Source: a virus. Taken from it: DNA of 51,312 nt. A program made the position numbers and the translations under genes. Under the pieces are notes generated by a model, which searched no databases, was not told where the DNA came from, and saw only the letters and a list, made by a program, of their open reading frames with translations. How positions within the stretch are numbered: the stretch's first letter is position 1; each line of letters begins with the position of its first letter. The stretch spans positions 1 to 51,312 of the IMG/VR virus record IMGVR_UViG_3300017724_000004, one strand, 5' to 3'. Of the stretch, positions 7,887-15,857 are shown one piece after another.

Positions 7887-8173
7887 TATACTGATCCTTT
7901 TAAGTTTGCGTTTACTTCAACTGCTTCGACAAATTCGTCACTGAAGTTGATACGGTTCTTTAAATGATCAATGTGTCCATGAGCCATACCGTAAATATCA
8001 CCTCTACACAAACCAATATCTTGTAGGTCTGCATTACTTAGTTTGTTCAACTCATTAATAGTTTTACGCACTAGAGATTTATGTTTATGATGTGCTCTCA
8101 GAGATCTGAAAGTTTCTAAAATTGTTTCGATTGCCCGAATCGAAAAGCTATGGGCTGTTAGTATGTGTTGCAT
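7886..8173 (-). CDS. DUF1127 (YjiS-like) domain protein
   Basis: The central segment, about residues 38-60 (TINELNKLSNADLQDIGLCR), matches the Arg-rich DUF1127 signature E-L-x-x-L-S-D-x-x-L-x-D-I-G-L-x-R. DUF1127 proteins are small, mostly proteobacterial and especially alphaproteobacterial; some act as RNA-binding regulators. I choose the ATG at 8173 because AGAGGA lies 8 nt upstream; a frame extension to 8194 has no better site. It overlaps the Hsp20 gene by 26 nt. A phage copy may have come from a host and may interfere with host RNA turnover; that is inference. Confidence 0.75.
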   Translation of the reverse strand: MQHILTAHSFSIRAIETILETFRSLRAHHKHKSLVRKTINELNKLSNADLQDIGLCRGDIYGMAHGHIDHLKNRINFSDEFVEAVEVNANLKGSV

Positions 8174-8603
8174 TAGGTTTATCCTCTGAACCAATATTGA
8201 TTTTACGAGGACGCTGATCTTCTGGGATGATAAACTTCAATTGAATTGCTAGAATACCGTCTTGAATATCGGCTCCGTGCACTTGCACGTGTTCTGATAG
8301 CCTAAAGGTGCGTTTGAACTTCTTAGTGGAAATACCACGGTGAACGTATTCACGACCTTTTGTTTTGTGTTCTCCAGTTACAGTTAATGTCCGTTCATGC
8401 AACTCAATGTCAATTCCCTCTTTACTGAAACCTGCGACTGCTAACTCAATAAGATAGTCACTCTCAGATGTCTTGAGGATATTGTGAGGTGGGTAATGAT
8501 CATGGGCATGTTTGGTAACATGATCCAATTCTTTAAAAAGGTGATCAAAGCCTACGAATGCGGCGGATGGAAATAGCCCTGTGGCTGTAGTTTTGCTTAT
8601 CAT
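8148..8603 (-). CDS. hsp20: Small heat shock protein, Hsp20/alpha-crystallin family
   Basis: A 151-residue protein with an alpha-crystallin domain: YPPHNILKTSESDYLIELAV, FSKEGIDIELHERTLTVTGE, then FKRTFRLSEHVQVHGADIQDGILAIQL, and a C-terminal tail. The family forms ATP-independent holdase oligomers. Hsp20 is a hallmark gene of marine T4-like phages such as cyanophages, and is thought to aid virion protein folding. The start at 8603 follows AGGAGAAACTATT and begins MISKTTATGLFPS, as in IbpA-like proteins; an in-frame ATG at 8654 is discarded for lack of a site and homology. Confidence 0.95.
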   Translation of the reverse strand: MISKTTATGLFPSAAFVGFDHLFKELDHVTKHAHDHYPPHNILKTSESDYLIELAVAGFSKEGIDIELHERTLTVTGEHKTKGREYVHRGISTKKFKRTFRLSEHVQVHGADIQDGILAIQLKFIIPEDQRPRKINIGSEDKPNATHTNSP

Positions 8604-8683
8604 AATAGTTTCTCCTGTAAAGCAAGAAGGGGTTAGTAGCCAGATCATCTGCACTACGCCCTTATTTAGTCATTTGTTAATTT

Positions 8684-9100
8684 TTACTTATTGCCTATGT
8701 TGTACTTGGGACATAGTTCCCACTTCACCTTCTCTTTGAAGGGAATGATTTTAATCTGTCTTAATGCCGCCAGTGGTTCTACATTCTGACCAGATACAAT
8801 TGTAACCAAACCCCAATCGGACATTAGAGTTGCAATTGTATTACGTCTAGCCAGATCGTTCTCTTCCAAGTTTGACTTCTTACCATCTAGTAAGAACAGT
8901 TCCTTGAAGTGTACGATAAAGTATCTACCCTGTTTGTGCAGAATATGACAAGATTGAAATAGTTTGTTATCTTTCCTACTAGCTACACCGATACGAGTCA
9001 ACGTTTCCCTAATCTTAAGGAAGTCATCTGGTTCATTTAGAGTGATTTCAAGCATATGCTTGGGGTTCCACTCCACAATCTTAGTTTCTTCGTTTTCCAC
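8684..9100 (-). CDS. regA: RegA translational repressor
   Basis: The body closely follows T4 RegA: LEITLNEPDDFLKIRETLTR, QSCHILHKQGRYFIVHFKE, and a C-terminal PKYNIGN like T4 PKYTIGN. RegA binds ribosome binding sites of early phage mRNAs, including those of clamp and clamp loader, and blocks translation. I keep the GTG start at 9100 (AAGGTG 7 nt upstream), which overlaps gp62 by 20 nt. An internal ATG at 9055 would give 123 residues, the T4 length, but lacks a well-placed site. Confidence 0.95.
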   Translation of the reverse strand: MENEETKIVEWNPKHMLEITLNEPDDFLKIRETLTRIGVASRKDNKLFQSCHILHKQGRYFIVHFKELFLLDGKKSNLEENDLARRNTIATLMSDWGLVTIVSGQNVEPLAALRQIKIIPFKEKVKWELCPKYNIGNK

Positions 9101-9476
9101 CCTTATTCACCTTATTCTTTATTATAGTTAATTTCTCAGGTGACAATAGAGTCAAAGCTTGTCGGGCTAGTTCGTTATTATACCCATAATATTCCTTGAC
9201 AGCATCAATATCACTTTCAGTGGACGGTTTCGTCCATTTAGAGAAACGTTTCCGTTTCCTGATGATATTTATAAGAAAATCAAATTGTAGTTTGCTGTCT
9301 AGGTGGTGATAGAAGTTCATTTCATTAGCCGCACGAACTGTGTCTGGAAAGTAACTTAATGATCTATTGATCATAAAAGAAGAATATGACTTCTCGGTCA
9401 TATCATCAATCATAATGTTCTTTTTGCTATGATTTATAGCAGTTGTGAAATCAAAAGGACTTAAAGCTTTACTCAT
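9081..9476 (-). CDS. 62: Clamp loader small subunit (T4 gp62)
   Basis: A 131-residue protein in the T4 position between gp44 and RegA. It begins MSKALSPFDFTTAINHSKKNIM and has the gp62 pattern FMINRSLSYFPDTVRAANEMN. gp62 is the single non-ATPase subunit of the gp44/gp62 complex that loads the gp45 clamp. It is shorter than T4 gp62 (187), as in other marine T4-like phages. It overlaps the glutaredoxin gene by 8 nt and regA by 20 nt. Confidence 0.9.
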   Translation of the reverse strand: MSKALSPFDFTTAINHSKKNIMIDDMTEKSYSSFMINRSLSYFPDTVRAANEMNFYHHLDSKLQFDFLINIIRKRKRFSKWTKPSTESDIDAVKEYYGYNNELARQALTLLSPEKLTIIKNKVNKGGKRRN

Positions 9477-9723
9477 CTATACCACCGTCCATACCAGGCC
9501 ATTCTATCCGTTCCATTCTATCAGTTAACTTAGATTCAGTCAAGTCTGTAGAATGTCCTTGTTGAACATCTTTACCTTTATAATATAACTGTGGATAAGT
9601 CTTGTGACCATTAGGTAGTGGATGATTGTTTAAGATCTCATAATCCACACCCCAAGTGTCAAGTTTCTCTTGAAGCATATGACAATACACGCAACGATCT
9701 TTGGTAAATAGTACAAGTTTCAT
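9469..9723 (-). CDS. Glutaredoxin-like protein
   Basis: An 84-residue thioredoxin-fold protein with the redox motif CVYC at residues 11-14 (FTKDRCVYCHMLQEKL) and the cis-proline region KTYPQLYYKGK. Glutaredoxins reduce disulfides and supply electrons to ribonucleotide reductase; T4 has nrdC for this. It is inserted between gp62 and gp44, overlapping gp62 by 8 nt and gp44 by 1 nt. Confidence 0.9.
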   Translation of the reverse strand: MKLVLFTKDRCVYCHMLQEKLDTWGVDYEILNNHPLPNGHKTYPQLYYKGKDVQQGHSTDLTESKLTDRMERIEWPGMDGGIDE

Positions 9724-10661
9724 TATGTAAACTCCACGTTAGCCATAATCTCAGTCATACATGCAACAACGTTTAGCTCATGATCTGCGACAAAGGCATT
9801 CTTGTATTGATAATCAGCTAGGATCAATACTAATTGAGGGATTGATTGTGGTGCTACCTTCTCTGACATAGAGTCGTAAATACCACGAAAGATAGCTGAA
9901 GCATCAACATCAATATTGTTAACTACCCATGTACGCATCTTCTTAAAGTTCTTAGTCTTCAGATGATCTAAGAGATCGTTATACTGATTACTAGTACCCA
10001 CCATGCGAGTGCCAACAACCAAGTGCCCGCTTGTTCCAGATCTTTGGGCTTCGTTGAGTATACGCCGCCAATCGGGAGCGTGTTTAAGTATAATCTCTGC
10101 CGCTTCTTTTGTTTCATATGTTACACCTTCGGTCTTCAATATGCTACAAAGACGCTTTAGGAAACCTTCTGCCAACCCTGCCATTTGTTTCTTAGTTGTA
10201 TTAAATTCATACACACCACAACGTGAGTGTAGGGGTTCGATGATACGGTTCTTGAAGTTACACGTCAGAATGAACCGACAATTATTCGAGAACTCTTCTA
10301 TAAAACCACGCAATGCTGGTTGCGTAGATTGTGGGTTTAAATAGTCAGCCTCATCTAGAATAACAACTTTGTAGCCACCTTGCAATGATACAGACGAAGC
10401 AAATTGCTTAATCTTACCACGCAAGGTTTCAATGTTACCTTCTTCAGATCCATTAACTAAAATGTAATCTAAGTCTAGTTCATTACATAGTGCTTTAGCT
10501 ACAGTTGTCTTACCTAGACCTGCTGTACCAGTGAAGAGCATATTAGGAACTTCACCGCTTTCAACAATACCTTTGAAGGTATTCTTTAGGTCTTTTGGTA
10601 GGATAGTATCTTCTATAGTCTTTGGGCGATACTTCTCTACCCATAAAAAGTCTTTTGACAT
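9723..10661 (-). CDS. 44: Clamp loader ATPase subunit (T4 gp44)
   Basis: A 312-residue AAA+ ATPase: Walker A GTAGLGKT (45-52), Walker B ILDEADYL with DEAD at 103-106, sensor CNFKNR and the SRC arginine-finger motif (146-148). Four copies with one gp62 load the gp45 clamp onto DNA. The N-terminal WVEKYRPKTIEDTILP matches the family. It is preceded by a host-type promoter at 10687-10715. Confidence 0.97.
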   Translation of the reverse strand: MSKDFLWVEKYRPKTIEDTILPKDLKNTFKGIVESGEVPNMLFTGTAGLGKTTVAKALCNELDLDYILVNGSEEGNIETLRGKIKQFASSVSLQGGYKVVILDEADYLNPQSTQPALRGFIEEFSNNCRFILTCNFKNRIIEPLHSRCGVYEFNTTKKQMAGLAEGFLKRLCSILKTEGVTYETKEAAEIILKHAPDWRRILNEAQRSGTSGHLVVGTRMVGTSNQYNDLLDHLKTKNFKKMRTWVVNNIDVDASAIFRGIYDSMSEKVAPQSIPQLVLILADYQYKNAFVADHELNVVACMTEIMANVEFT

Positions 10662-10686
10662 TCACAGTCTCCATGATCAAGATTTC

Positions 10687-10715
10687 ATTATATAATAGTT
10701 TGGAGTGGTTGTAAA
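10687..10715 (-). promoter_or_regulatory. Host sigma70-type promoter for gp44 operon
   Basis: On the minus strand: TTTACA (10710-10715), a 17-bp spacer, TATAAT (10687-10692), about 25 bp upstream of the gp44 start. Confidence 0.8.
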
Positions 10716-10722
10716 CATCAGT

Positions 10723-10944
10723 TTACGAAGTGCCTTCCTTTGCTTCAAATGCTTCAGACATAGAAATAGCTTGAATAGATTGATCACGTAGTGTTCCAAT
10801 CGTTGATAGCTCTTCTCCACGGAAACCGCCACGTTGAACAATAGCATCAATAACAGCAACGGTACTTCGACCAATTTGAGCCATCAATTGATAAGCTTGT
10901 GCATGTTCATTGGGTGTTGGGGTTGGGGTATTTTTACTCATCAT
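10723..10944 (-). CDS. Small hypothetical protein between clamp and clamp loader
   Basis: A 73-residue soluble protein: Thr/Pro-rich start (MMSKNTPTPTPNEHAQAY), then a predicted two-helix body with IGRSTVAVIDAIVQRGGFRG. Its ATG shares one base with the gp45 stop (TAATG), so translation is probably coupled. I do not recognise it. Similarly placed small proteins occur next to gp45 in marine T4-like phages. Confidence 0.7.
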   Translation of the reverse strand: MMSKNTPTPTPNEHAQAYQLMAQIGRSTVAVIDAIVQRGGFRGEELSTIGTLRDQSIQAISMSEAFEAKEGTS

Positions 10945-11621
10945 TAAACTCCGTATGTTGATGTTTTTTCAAATGCAATCCAATAAGAGAGACCAAGCTC
11001 TTTATTATTGAAGTGCGATATGTTTCTTGTTGAAATGGATACTTCATAGTCTCCTGGGATTATCCGTAGGTTAGCAATAGTAACAATGAAGTTAAATGTA
11101 GCACTAGGGTCAAAATCACCAACTATGTCAATAGAATATGCATTGGAAGTAGCATTTTTACCATCTACTACAGACAGTGTAAGAACACCATTAGAACCAG
11201 TGATTGATAGTTCAGTATGACCTAATGCAGATGCGGCACGTTTAATGCGACCTAATGTATCTGCATCTAATGTAAAGTTTACATCACCCCTTGGCATATT
11301 CACGTTCCTACGTGGTTTAGTCAACATCTCAGGATCTGAGTAGAAGTACTTGATCTTACTCCTACCAGACGAATCACTGACTGTAAGATAGTCATCAGAG
11401 AAATCTAGGTTAGGTGTATCGACTAGAGATAGCACCCCAAGAAATGAGTTTAAGTCATAGATCCCAAATGTAGTGGGGAAGTCTTCAACGATTTGTGCAG
11501 AAGACAAGATGTTAGTTGCTTCCGAAATTGTTCGGATTGTATTACCTTGCTCAATCACCATGTTGGAATTGATTCCTGCATAGTTCTTTAAGATAGATAA
11601 AGTAGTTTCAGATAGTTCCAT
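10944..11621 (-). CDS. 45: Sliding clamp, DNA polymerase processivity factor (T4 gp45)
   Basis: A 225-residue protein (T4 gp45: 228) in the conserved place upstream of gp44. It begins MELSETTLSILKNYAGINSNMVIEQG and has the clamp-fold pattern IYDLNSFLGVLSL, KIKYFYSD and a C-terminal LGLSYWIAFE. gp45 forms a trimeric ring for gp43 and, with gp55 and gp33, activates late transcription. A host-type promoter lies at 11651-11679. Confidence 0.95.
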   Translation of the reverse strand: MELSETTLSILKNYAGINSNMVIEQGNTIRTISEATNILSSAQIVEDFPTTFGIYDLNSFLGVLSLVDTPNLDFSDDYLTVSDSSGRSKIKYFYSDPEMLTKPRRNVNMPRGDVNFTLDADTLGRIKRAASALGHTELSITGSNGVLTLSVVDGKNATSNAYSIDIVGDFDPSATFNFIVTIANLRIIPGDYEVSISTRNISHFNNKELGLSYWIAFEKTSTYGV

Positions 11622-11650
11622 AGTATGGACTCCATAGTTATAATGTAATA

Positions 11651-11679
11651 AGTATAGCCCAAGTAGAGCTATATGTCAA
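11651..11679 (-). promoter_or_regulatory. Host sigma70-type promoter for gp45
   Basis: On the minus strand: TTGACA (11674-11679), a 17-bp spacer, TATACT (11651-11656), about 30 bp upstream of the gp45 start. The -35 region lies just before the 3' end of gp46. Confidence 0.8.
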
Positions 11680-11683
11680 GTGT

Positions 11684-13399
11684 TTACTTCATCTTACTGA
11701 AGTTTTTGTCCTTAAAGAAGGTAACCTTCCGTTCGAACTTTCCGTCTAAGATCTCGCCTTTATGTGAGATAACGAATACATTTGTTTCGTCTCCAAGACT
11801 ATATATGATCTTCATTAGATTGTCAACCCCCTCATGATCTAACGAACTATCAAATGTTTCGTCAAGAACCAATAGGTTAGTGGACACAGAATTCTTCATC
11901 TTAGCAATCATACGCCAAGTGAATAGTAGTGCTAGGTCAATACGTTGCTTCTCACCTTCAGAGAACGAATCGTATGAGAATGTATCACGATGTCTTGATC
12001 GAATAGTCTCATGAAAGTTCTCATCCAAGTTAAAGTGTACAAAGAAGTCTAGTGTTTGTAGATATTGATTAACTAGGTTATTGATGATAGGTAAGTATTG
12101 TTTAATGATCTTAGTTTTAATACCAGTATCTTTAAGCATCTCACTCATAGCAATGTTGTATGCTAACGATTCATTATCCACCATACGTGTCTCAAATGCA
12201 CTCTCACGATCATCATGTAGTGTTTGTAGTACATCACGTTCTTTAGAGATGTCTCCATCCTTACCACGAATAACTTCCATGTTAGCTATAAGATCTCCGA
12301 TATGCGACTGTAATCTAGAGATCTCACGATTGTTTGAATTACTCTCATTTGTTTTCAAAGCAATTGTCTGAACCTTTTCATTCAGATCTTTAAGCTTCTC
12401 TTCAATGATACGTGCCTCATCGTTAGCCTTATTCAAGCCCTCTTTAAGTTCAATTGCACGTGCTTTAGCTTTCTTAAGTTTATCACCTTTAAGATCCGCA
12501 TCAATATCCTGTTCGCATGTAGGGCAGTTATCGTTATTATCAAAGAACTTTGCCTCATCACATACTGTCTTAATCTTCTGTGAAATAGTTGCTTGGAAAT
12601 GTAACAGTTTTGTTTTGGTGTCGTTAGCAGTTCCTAGATTGTCATGTAGGCCATCAGATAAAGCTTCTATATCTTTACCAAGTTTTTCATTCTCTTCCTG
12701 TAGCATCATAATACTCTCACGAGACATATCAATCTGTTCTTCATTCTGAGTAATCTGTTCACCACTAAGGTTTTCAACTTCTCGTATATACTTCTTCTGT
12801 AAATCAATCTTCTCTTGAAATAGATCAATCTCAAATGTAGTCTCACGGATGTTATCTTTGAGCAATGCATTCTTTTCTTTAATCAGACCATTCATCTTAG
12901 AGAATACACCAATATCCAAAAGATCTTCAATTACTTCACGGCGATGTGGTGAAGACAATTGCATGAATGGTACAAAAGATGATGAACCAAGTACTACAAT
13001 CTGATGGAACGATTTGTGATTAAGTTTAAGAATGTTCTGTTCAAGTATCTTTTGGTACTCACGTGAATGGGATGCTTGGTTGAGCATATGCCCATCCTTG
13101 TAGATCTCAAACACATTAGGTTTAGCACCACGAATAACTTTCCACTCAACTTTACCAATAGAGAACTCTACCTCAACCATACAGTCTTTCTTGTTGATTG
13201 AGTTTACTAGTTGTCCTTTAGAGATATTACGATGTGGTTTACCAAACAAAGCAAAAGAGATACCGTCTAGCATTGTAGACTTACCTGCACCATTGTGACC
13301 AAGAACTAGAGTAGATTTAGTCTTAACAAAGTCAACAGTAGTCCAGTTGTTACCAGAAGATAATAGGTTCTTATACTTAAGTGTTTTAAATATGATCAT
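11684..13399 (-). CDS. 46: Recombination nuclease ATPase subunit (T4 gp46, Rad50/SbcC-like)
   Basis: A 571-residue SMC-like protein: N-terminal Walker A LGHNGAGKS (33-41) in ALFGKPHR context, coiled-coil arms with a zinc-hook CPTCEQD in the middle, and a C-terminal ABC signature FSEGEKQRIDLAL with Walker B LLVLDETFDSSLD. With gp47 it resects DNA ends for recombination-dependent replication and degrades host DNA. Length is like T4 gp46 (560). It overlaps the next upstream gene by 4 nt. Confidence 0.97.
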   Translation of the reverse strand: MIIFKTLKYKNLLSSGNNWTTVDFVKTKSTLVLGHNGAGKSTMLDGISFALFGKPHRNISKGQLVNSINKKDCMVEVEFSIGKVEWKVIRGAKPNVFEIYKDGHMLNQASHSREYQKILEQNILKLNHKSFHQIVVLGSSSFVPFMQLSSPHRREVIEDLLDIGVFSKMNGLIKEKNALLKDNIRETTFEIDLFQEKIDLQKKYIREVENLSGEQITQNEEQIDMSRESIMMLQEENEKLGKDIEALSDGLHDNLGTANDTKTKLLHFQATISQKIKTVCDEAKFFDNNDNCPTCEQDIDADLKGDKLKKAKARAIELKEGLNKANDEARIIEEKLKDLNEKVQTIALKTNESNSNNREISRLQSHIGDLIANMEVIRGKDGDISKERDVLQTLHDDRESAFETRMVDNESLAYNIAMSEMLKDTGIKTKIIKQYLPIINNLVNQYLQTLDFFVHFNLDENFHETIRSRHRDTFSYDSFSEGEKQRIDLALLFTWRMIAKMKNSVSTNLLVLDETFDSSLDHEGVDNLMKIIYSLGDETNVFVISHKGEILDGKFERKVTFFKDKNFSKMK

Positions 13400-13623
13400 G
13401 CTACGCCTATCATCTCAACTTCTGCTTCGGTTTCAATCCATAGTTTAGCACCACAAGGTCTAGGTGCATCTGGACGATAAACCATCTTAGATGTACCTTT
13501 AATGTCAACTTCCATACAATATGTAATGTTACGACCCTGTTCTACTCTTACAACAGGTTTCTTCTCGTCACGTTTAGCGTTACGTTGAATAATGTTTCTG
13601 TTAATGTGTATAATAGTTGTCAT
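13396..13623 (-). CDS. Small conserved-position hypothetical protein between gp46 and gp47
   Basis: A 75-residue soluble protein beginning MTTIIHINRNIIQRNAKRD with a central beta-rich part and PRPCGAKLWIETEAEVEMIG at the end. It overlaps gp47 and gp46 by 4 nt each (ATGA type), so the three are probably made together. Marine T4-like phages commonly carry a small gene here. Function unknown. Confidence 0.75.
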   Translation of the reverse strand: MTTIIHINRNIIQRNAKRDEKKPVVRVEQGRNITYCMEVDIKGTSKMVYRPDAPRPCGAKLWIETEAEVEMIGVA

Positions 13624-14681
13624 ACAATTTCCAATGCTTGAGCCTCAGTAAATAGATCCCTCATGCCCATCTTTAGTCTATCTTTGTCAAGATCTGTCTC
13701 AACATTTTCGATATACGTCTCTAGCAACACAGAAGTCTCTTCCACTGATATGCCTTCGTCTGAAACTTCATCACCAAGAAACTCAACAAAGTTCTCAGCA
13801 ATCTTCAGTTCATGAATCGGTCTATTTTGTATTCTATCAACAAATCGATCAAATGTAAAGAGGTCAAGTTTGTTTATTACAACAATCTTTACAAACTTAT
13901 TGTCTACCTGTGATAGATCAAAGTCATCGAAGTTTTCCTTGGTATCGTCATAGTATATGCGATGAAACAGCGTATGGGGATTGCGTATCTCTGTAATCTC
14001 ACGTGTCTCAGTGTCTAATGTATGGAAATACTTATTGTCATGAGCATCAGACCATGTGAATTCTAACTGTGATCCAAGGTAATGAATGTTCTCCTGATTC
14101 GATTTTGTGTGGAAGTGTCCAGACATAACCATCTCAAACCTTGAGAATAGAGCAGGATCCATACCTTTAGGGTTTACTACACCCTTCATCATATCAAAAC
14201 CTTGTAGCTCTAAGTGACCGCCAAGTATATCAGCTTTACAGTTTGCAATAAAGTCTAGACTTTCCGCTTCATTCTCATCACAAATCCAAGGCAACAGTGC
14301 CATCTTCATACCATCATAGTCCATCACTGTAGGTTTATGTACAATGTGGATCTCATTCATATAGTGACCAAGTAGCTCTTTCAAGCTATTCAGTTCATTA
14401 GTATTCTTAAAGAATGTGTCATGGTTACCACAGATGATATCCATGGTAATGCCATACTCCCTTAGTTTAGCAAGAAAGTATTGACGATTACGGTTAAGAG
14501 CACTGAAATTAATAAACTTCCTGTTATCGAAGTAATCACCAAGATGCACGATATGCTTAATACCATGTGCCAAAAGATGAGGAAAGAATACATCAGTAAA
14601 GAACTTCTCAGCATTATTGAGAAATATGTCATTACTATTGCGCACACCACAATGAGTGTCATTTAGAATCGCTATCTTCAT
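13620..14681 (-). CDS. 47: Recombination nuclease subunit (T4 gp47, Mre11/SbcD-like)
   Basis: A 353-residue metallophosphoesterase with the ordered Mre11 motifs: ILNDTHCGVRN (motif I), HLGDYFDNR (II), CGNHD (III), GGHLELQG (IV) and SGHFHTKS (V). It is the nuclease partner of gp46. Length is close to T4 gp47 (339). It is 2 nt from gp55 upstream. Confidence 0.97.
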   Translation of the reverse strand: MKIAILNDTHCGVRNSNDIFLNNAEKFFTDVFFPHLLAHGIKHIVHLGDYFDNRKFINFSALNRNRQYFLAKLREYGITMDIICGNHDTFFKNTNELNSLKELLGHYMNEIHIVHKPTVMDYDGMKMALLPWICDENEAESLDFIANCKADILGGHLELQGFDMMKGVVNPKGMDPALFSRFEMVMSGHFHTKSNQENIHYLGSQLEFTWSDAHDNKYFHTLDTETREITEIRNPHTLFHRIYYDDTKENFDDFDLSQVDNKFVKIVVINKLDLFTFDRFVDRIQNRPIHELKIAENFVEFLGDEVSDEGISVEETSVLLETYIENVETDLDKDRLKMGMRDLFTEAQALEIV

Positions 14682-14683
14682 TA

Positions 14684-15289
14684 TTAGTCCTTATCACTTA
14701 GGAACTCACTAAGATCGGAATCAACTTTGACTTCTCGTTTCTTACGCTTCTTCTCTGATTTGACAAGATCTTTAACTACCGCATCTGCTTCTTTAACCTT
14801 TTCAATACGATCTTTTAAAATGTCAACATAGTTGGTTCCAACCAATTTGCTAAACTCTTCGGACATATCGATGCTCATAAACGCTTCAACACCAGAAGAT
14901 GTCATATACTTATACTTAATATCTTGTTGTTTCTTTTCCTTTGCAATACGCCGAAGAAAGGCATACCAACTGATCTGCGTAAAGTATGCAAATGCATTAG
15001 GTTTACCTGTACGTGTAGCGGCTTCTATATTGTAGTTTTCAATTGCACGTAGACAATTCTCAACAGCATCCATAACCATCTCTTCACGATAGGTATAGCG
15101 AATGAAGTTAGATTTGTGGGATAGACCCTCTGCAATCTTTAAAAAGCATTCAGCGATGTAGTCTGGTACGATAGGTAACACACTCTCACTTGTCTTTGCT
15201 TCCATGACAGTTTTCACATAATCAACAACTGCGGATGAAAACTCTGCATTGTTTACATAATGAATACTGGCTCGTTTAGTTCGTGCCAT
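14684..15289 (-). CDS. 55: Late-transcription sigma factor (T4 gp55)
   Basis: A 201-residue sigma-like protein (T4 gp55: 185) with the region-2-like core AVENCLRAIENYNIEAATRTGKP and NAFAYFTQISWYAFLRRIAKEKKQ. It directs host RNA polymerase to TATAAATA late promoters; several such sites occur in this window. The C-terminus is lysine-rich and may contact clamp or polymerase. A good site (AGGAGTAATAG) precedes the ATG, and a perfect host-type promoter lies at 15314-15342. Confidence 0.95.
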   Translation of the reverse strand: MARTKRASIHYVNNAEFSSAVVDYVKTVMEAKTSESVLPIVPDYIAECFLKIAEGLSHKSNFIRYTYREEMVMDAVENCLRAIENYNIEAATRTGKPNAFAYFTQISWYAFLRRIAKEKKQQDIKYKYMTSSGVEAFMSIDMSEEFSKLVGTNYVDILKDRIEKVKEADAVVKDLVKSEKKRKKREVKVDSDLSEFLSDKD

Positions 15290-15313
15290 CTATTACTCCT
15301 TTTCAGTAGACCT

Positions 15314-15342
15314 ATTATACCAATTATTGGATAGGTTGTCAA
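15314..15342 (-). promoter_or_regulatory. Consensus sigma70-type promoter for gp55
   Basis: On the minus strand: TTGACA (15337-15342), a 17-bp spacer, TATAAT (15314-15319), about 25 bp upstream of the gp55 start. Both boxes are perfect. Confidence 0.85.
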
Positions 15343-15377
15343 TCATAAAATAGTTGAAGTTTTTGTAATTTGGGGGG

Positions 15378-15406
15378 TTGACAGATTTGTGTTTCGATGG
15401 TATAAT
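15378..15406 (+). promoter_or_regulatory. Perfect sigma70-type promoter pointing into opposite-strand genes
   Basis: On the plus strand: TTGACA (15378-15383), a 17-bp spacer, TATAAT (15401-15406). No plus-strand gene follows before about 18.8 kb, so a transcript from here would be antisense to the minus-strand gene at 15438-15857 and perhaps to UvsW. It lies back-to-back with the gp55 promoter. Confidence 0.6.
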
Positions 15407-15437
15407 AAAGGACCATCTTCGGAAAGTAGGGATAGGG

Positions 15438-15857
15438 TTAGTGCAACTTGTCCTTGCGATTCTTTAAGAAAGATATGATATTGTCTTTCTCTTCTTCAGT
15501 AACTACATTCATGTTCTCAGCCGCTTCTTCTTCTACTAGATCTTTCCCATACTCATCCCATGCCTCTTGATCTATTTGTAGAAACTTAACTGTTTCTGTG
15601 TAGTTATCTATAGTCTCTGATGCAGGGTGTGCATCAATTGTTACGTGTCCTGCATTCAGTACTGAAACCATATTGTGCTGTACTTGCAATAGCATCCATG
15701 GGCGCATAGAACATAATCTATTGTCATCTTTTATCATATATTGAATGATTAAAGCATTACGAATTACAATCTCTTCACTATTATCATCATTCCATTCTAA
15801 AACCTCACAGACAATTTCAGATCCATCTACTAACTTAAACTGTCTTATCTCACTCAT
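15438..15857 (-). CDS. Conserved-position hypothetical protein upstream of gp55
   Basis: A 139-residue acidic protein. Residues 1-70 (MSEIRQFKLVDGSEIVCEVLEW...) look like a small beta-barrel, reminiscent of Sm-like proteins found in marine T4-like phages near uvsW; the C-terminal part is a charged helix (VVTEEEKDNIISFLKNRKD). It overlaps uvsW by 4 nt (ATGA). Function unknown; the Sm-like idea is only a visual impression. Confidence 0.75.
   Translation of the reverse strand: MSEIRQFKLVDGSEIVCEVLEWNDDNSEEIVIRNALIIQYMIKDDNRLCSMRPWMLLQVQHNMVSVLNAGHVTIDAHPASETIDNYTETVKFLQIDQEAWDEYGKDLVEEEAAENMNVVTEEEKDNIISFLKNRKDKLH

Noticed and set aside
9266-9273. TATAAATA on the minus strand inside gp62
   Set aside because: It lies within coding sequence about 165 bp upstream of regA, with early genes around it; an A+T-rich genome gives such octamers by chance.
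12405-12749. Ser-rich plus-strand open frame opposite gp46 coiled coil
   Set aside because: Typical antisense shadow of a coiled-coil gene; no site or promoter.
15410-15437. Small tRNA or structured RNA after the plus-strand promoter
   Set aside because: No cloverleaf, acceptor stem or CCA-like end can be folded by eye; only the promoter itself is supported.
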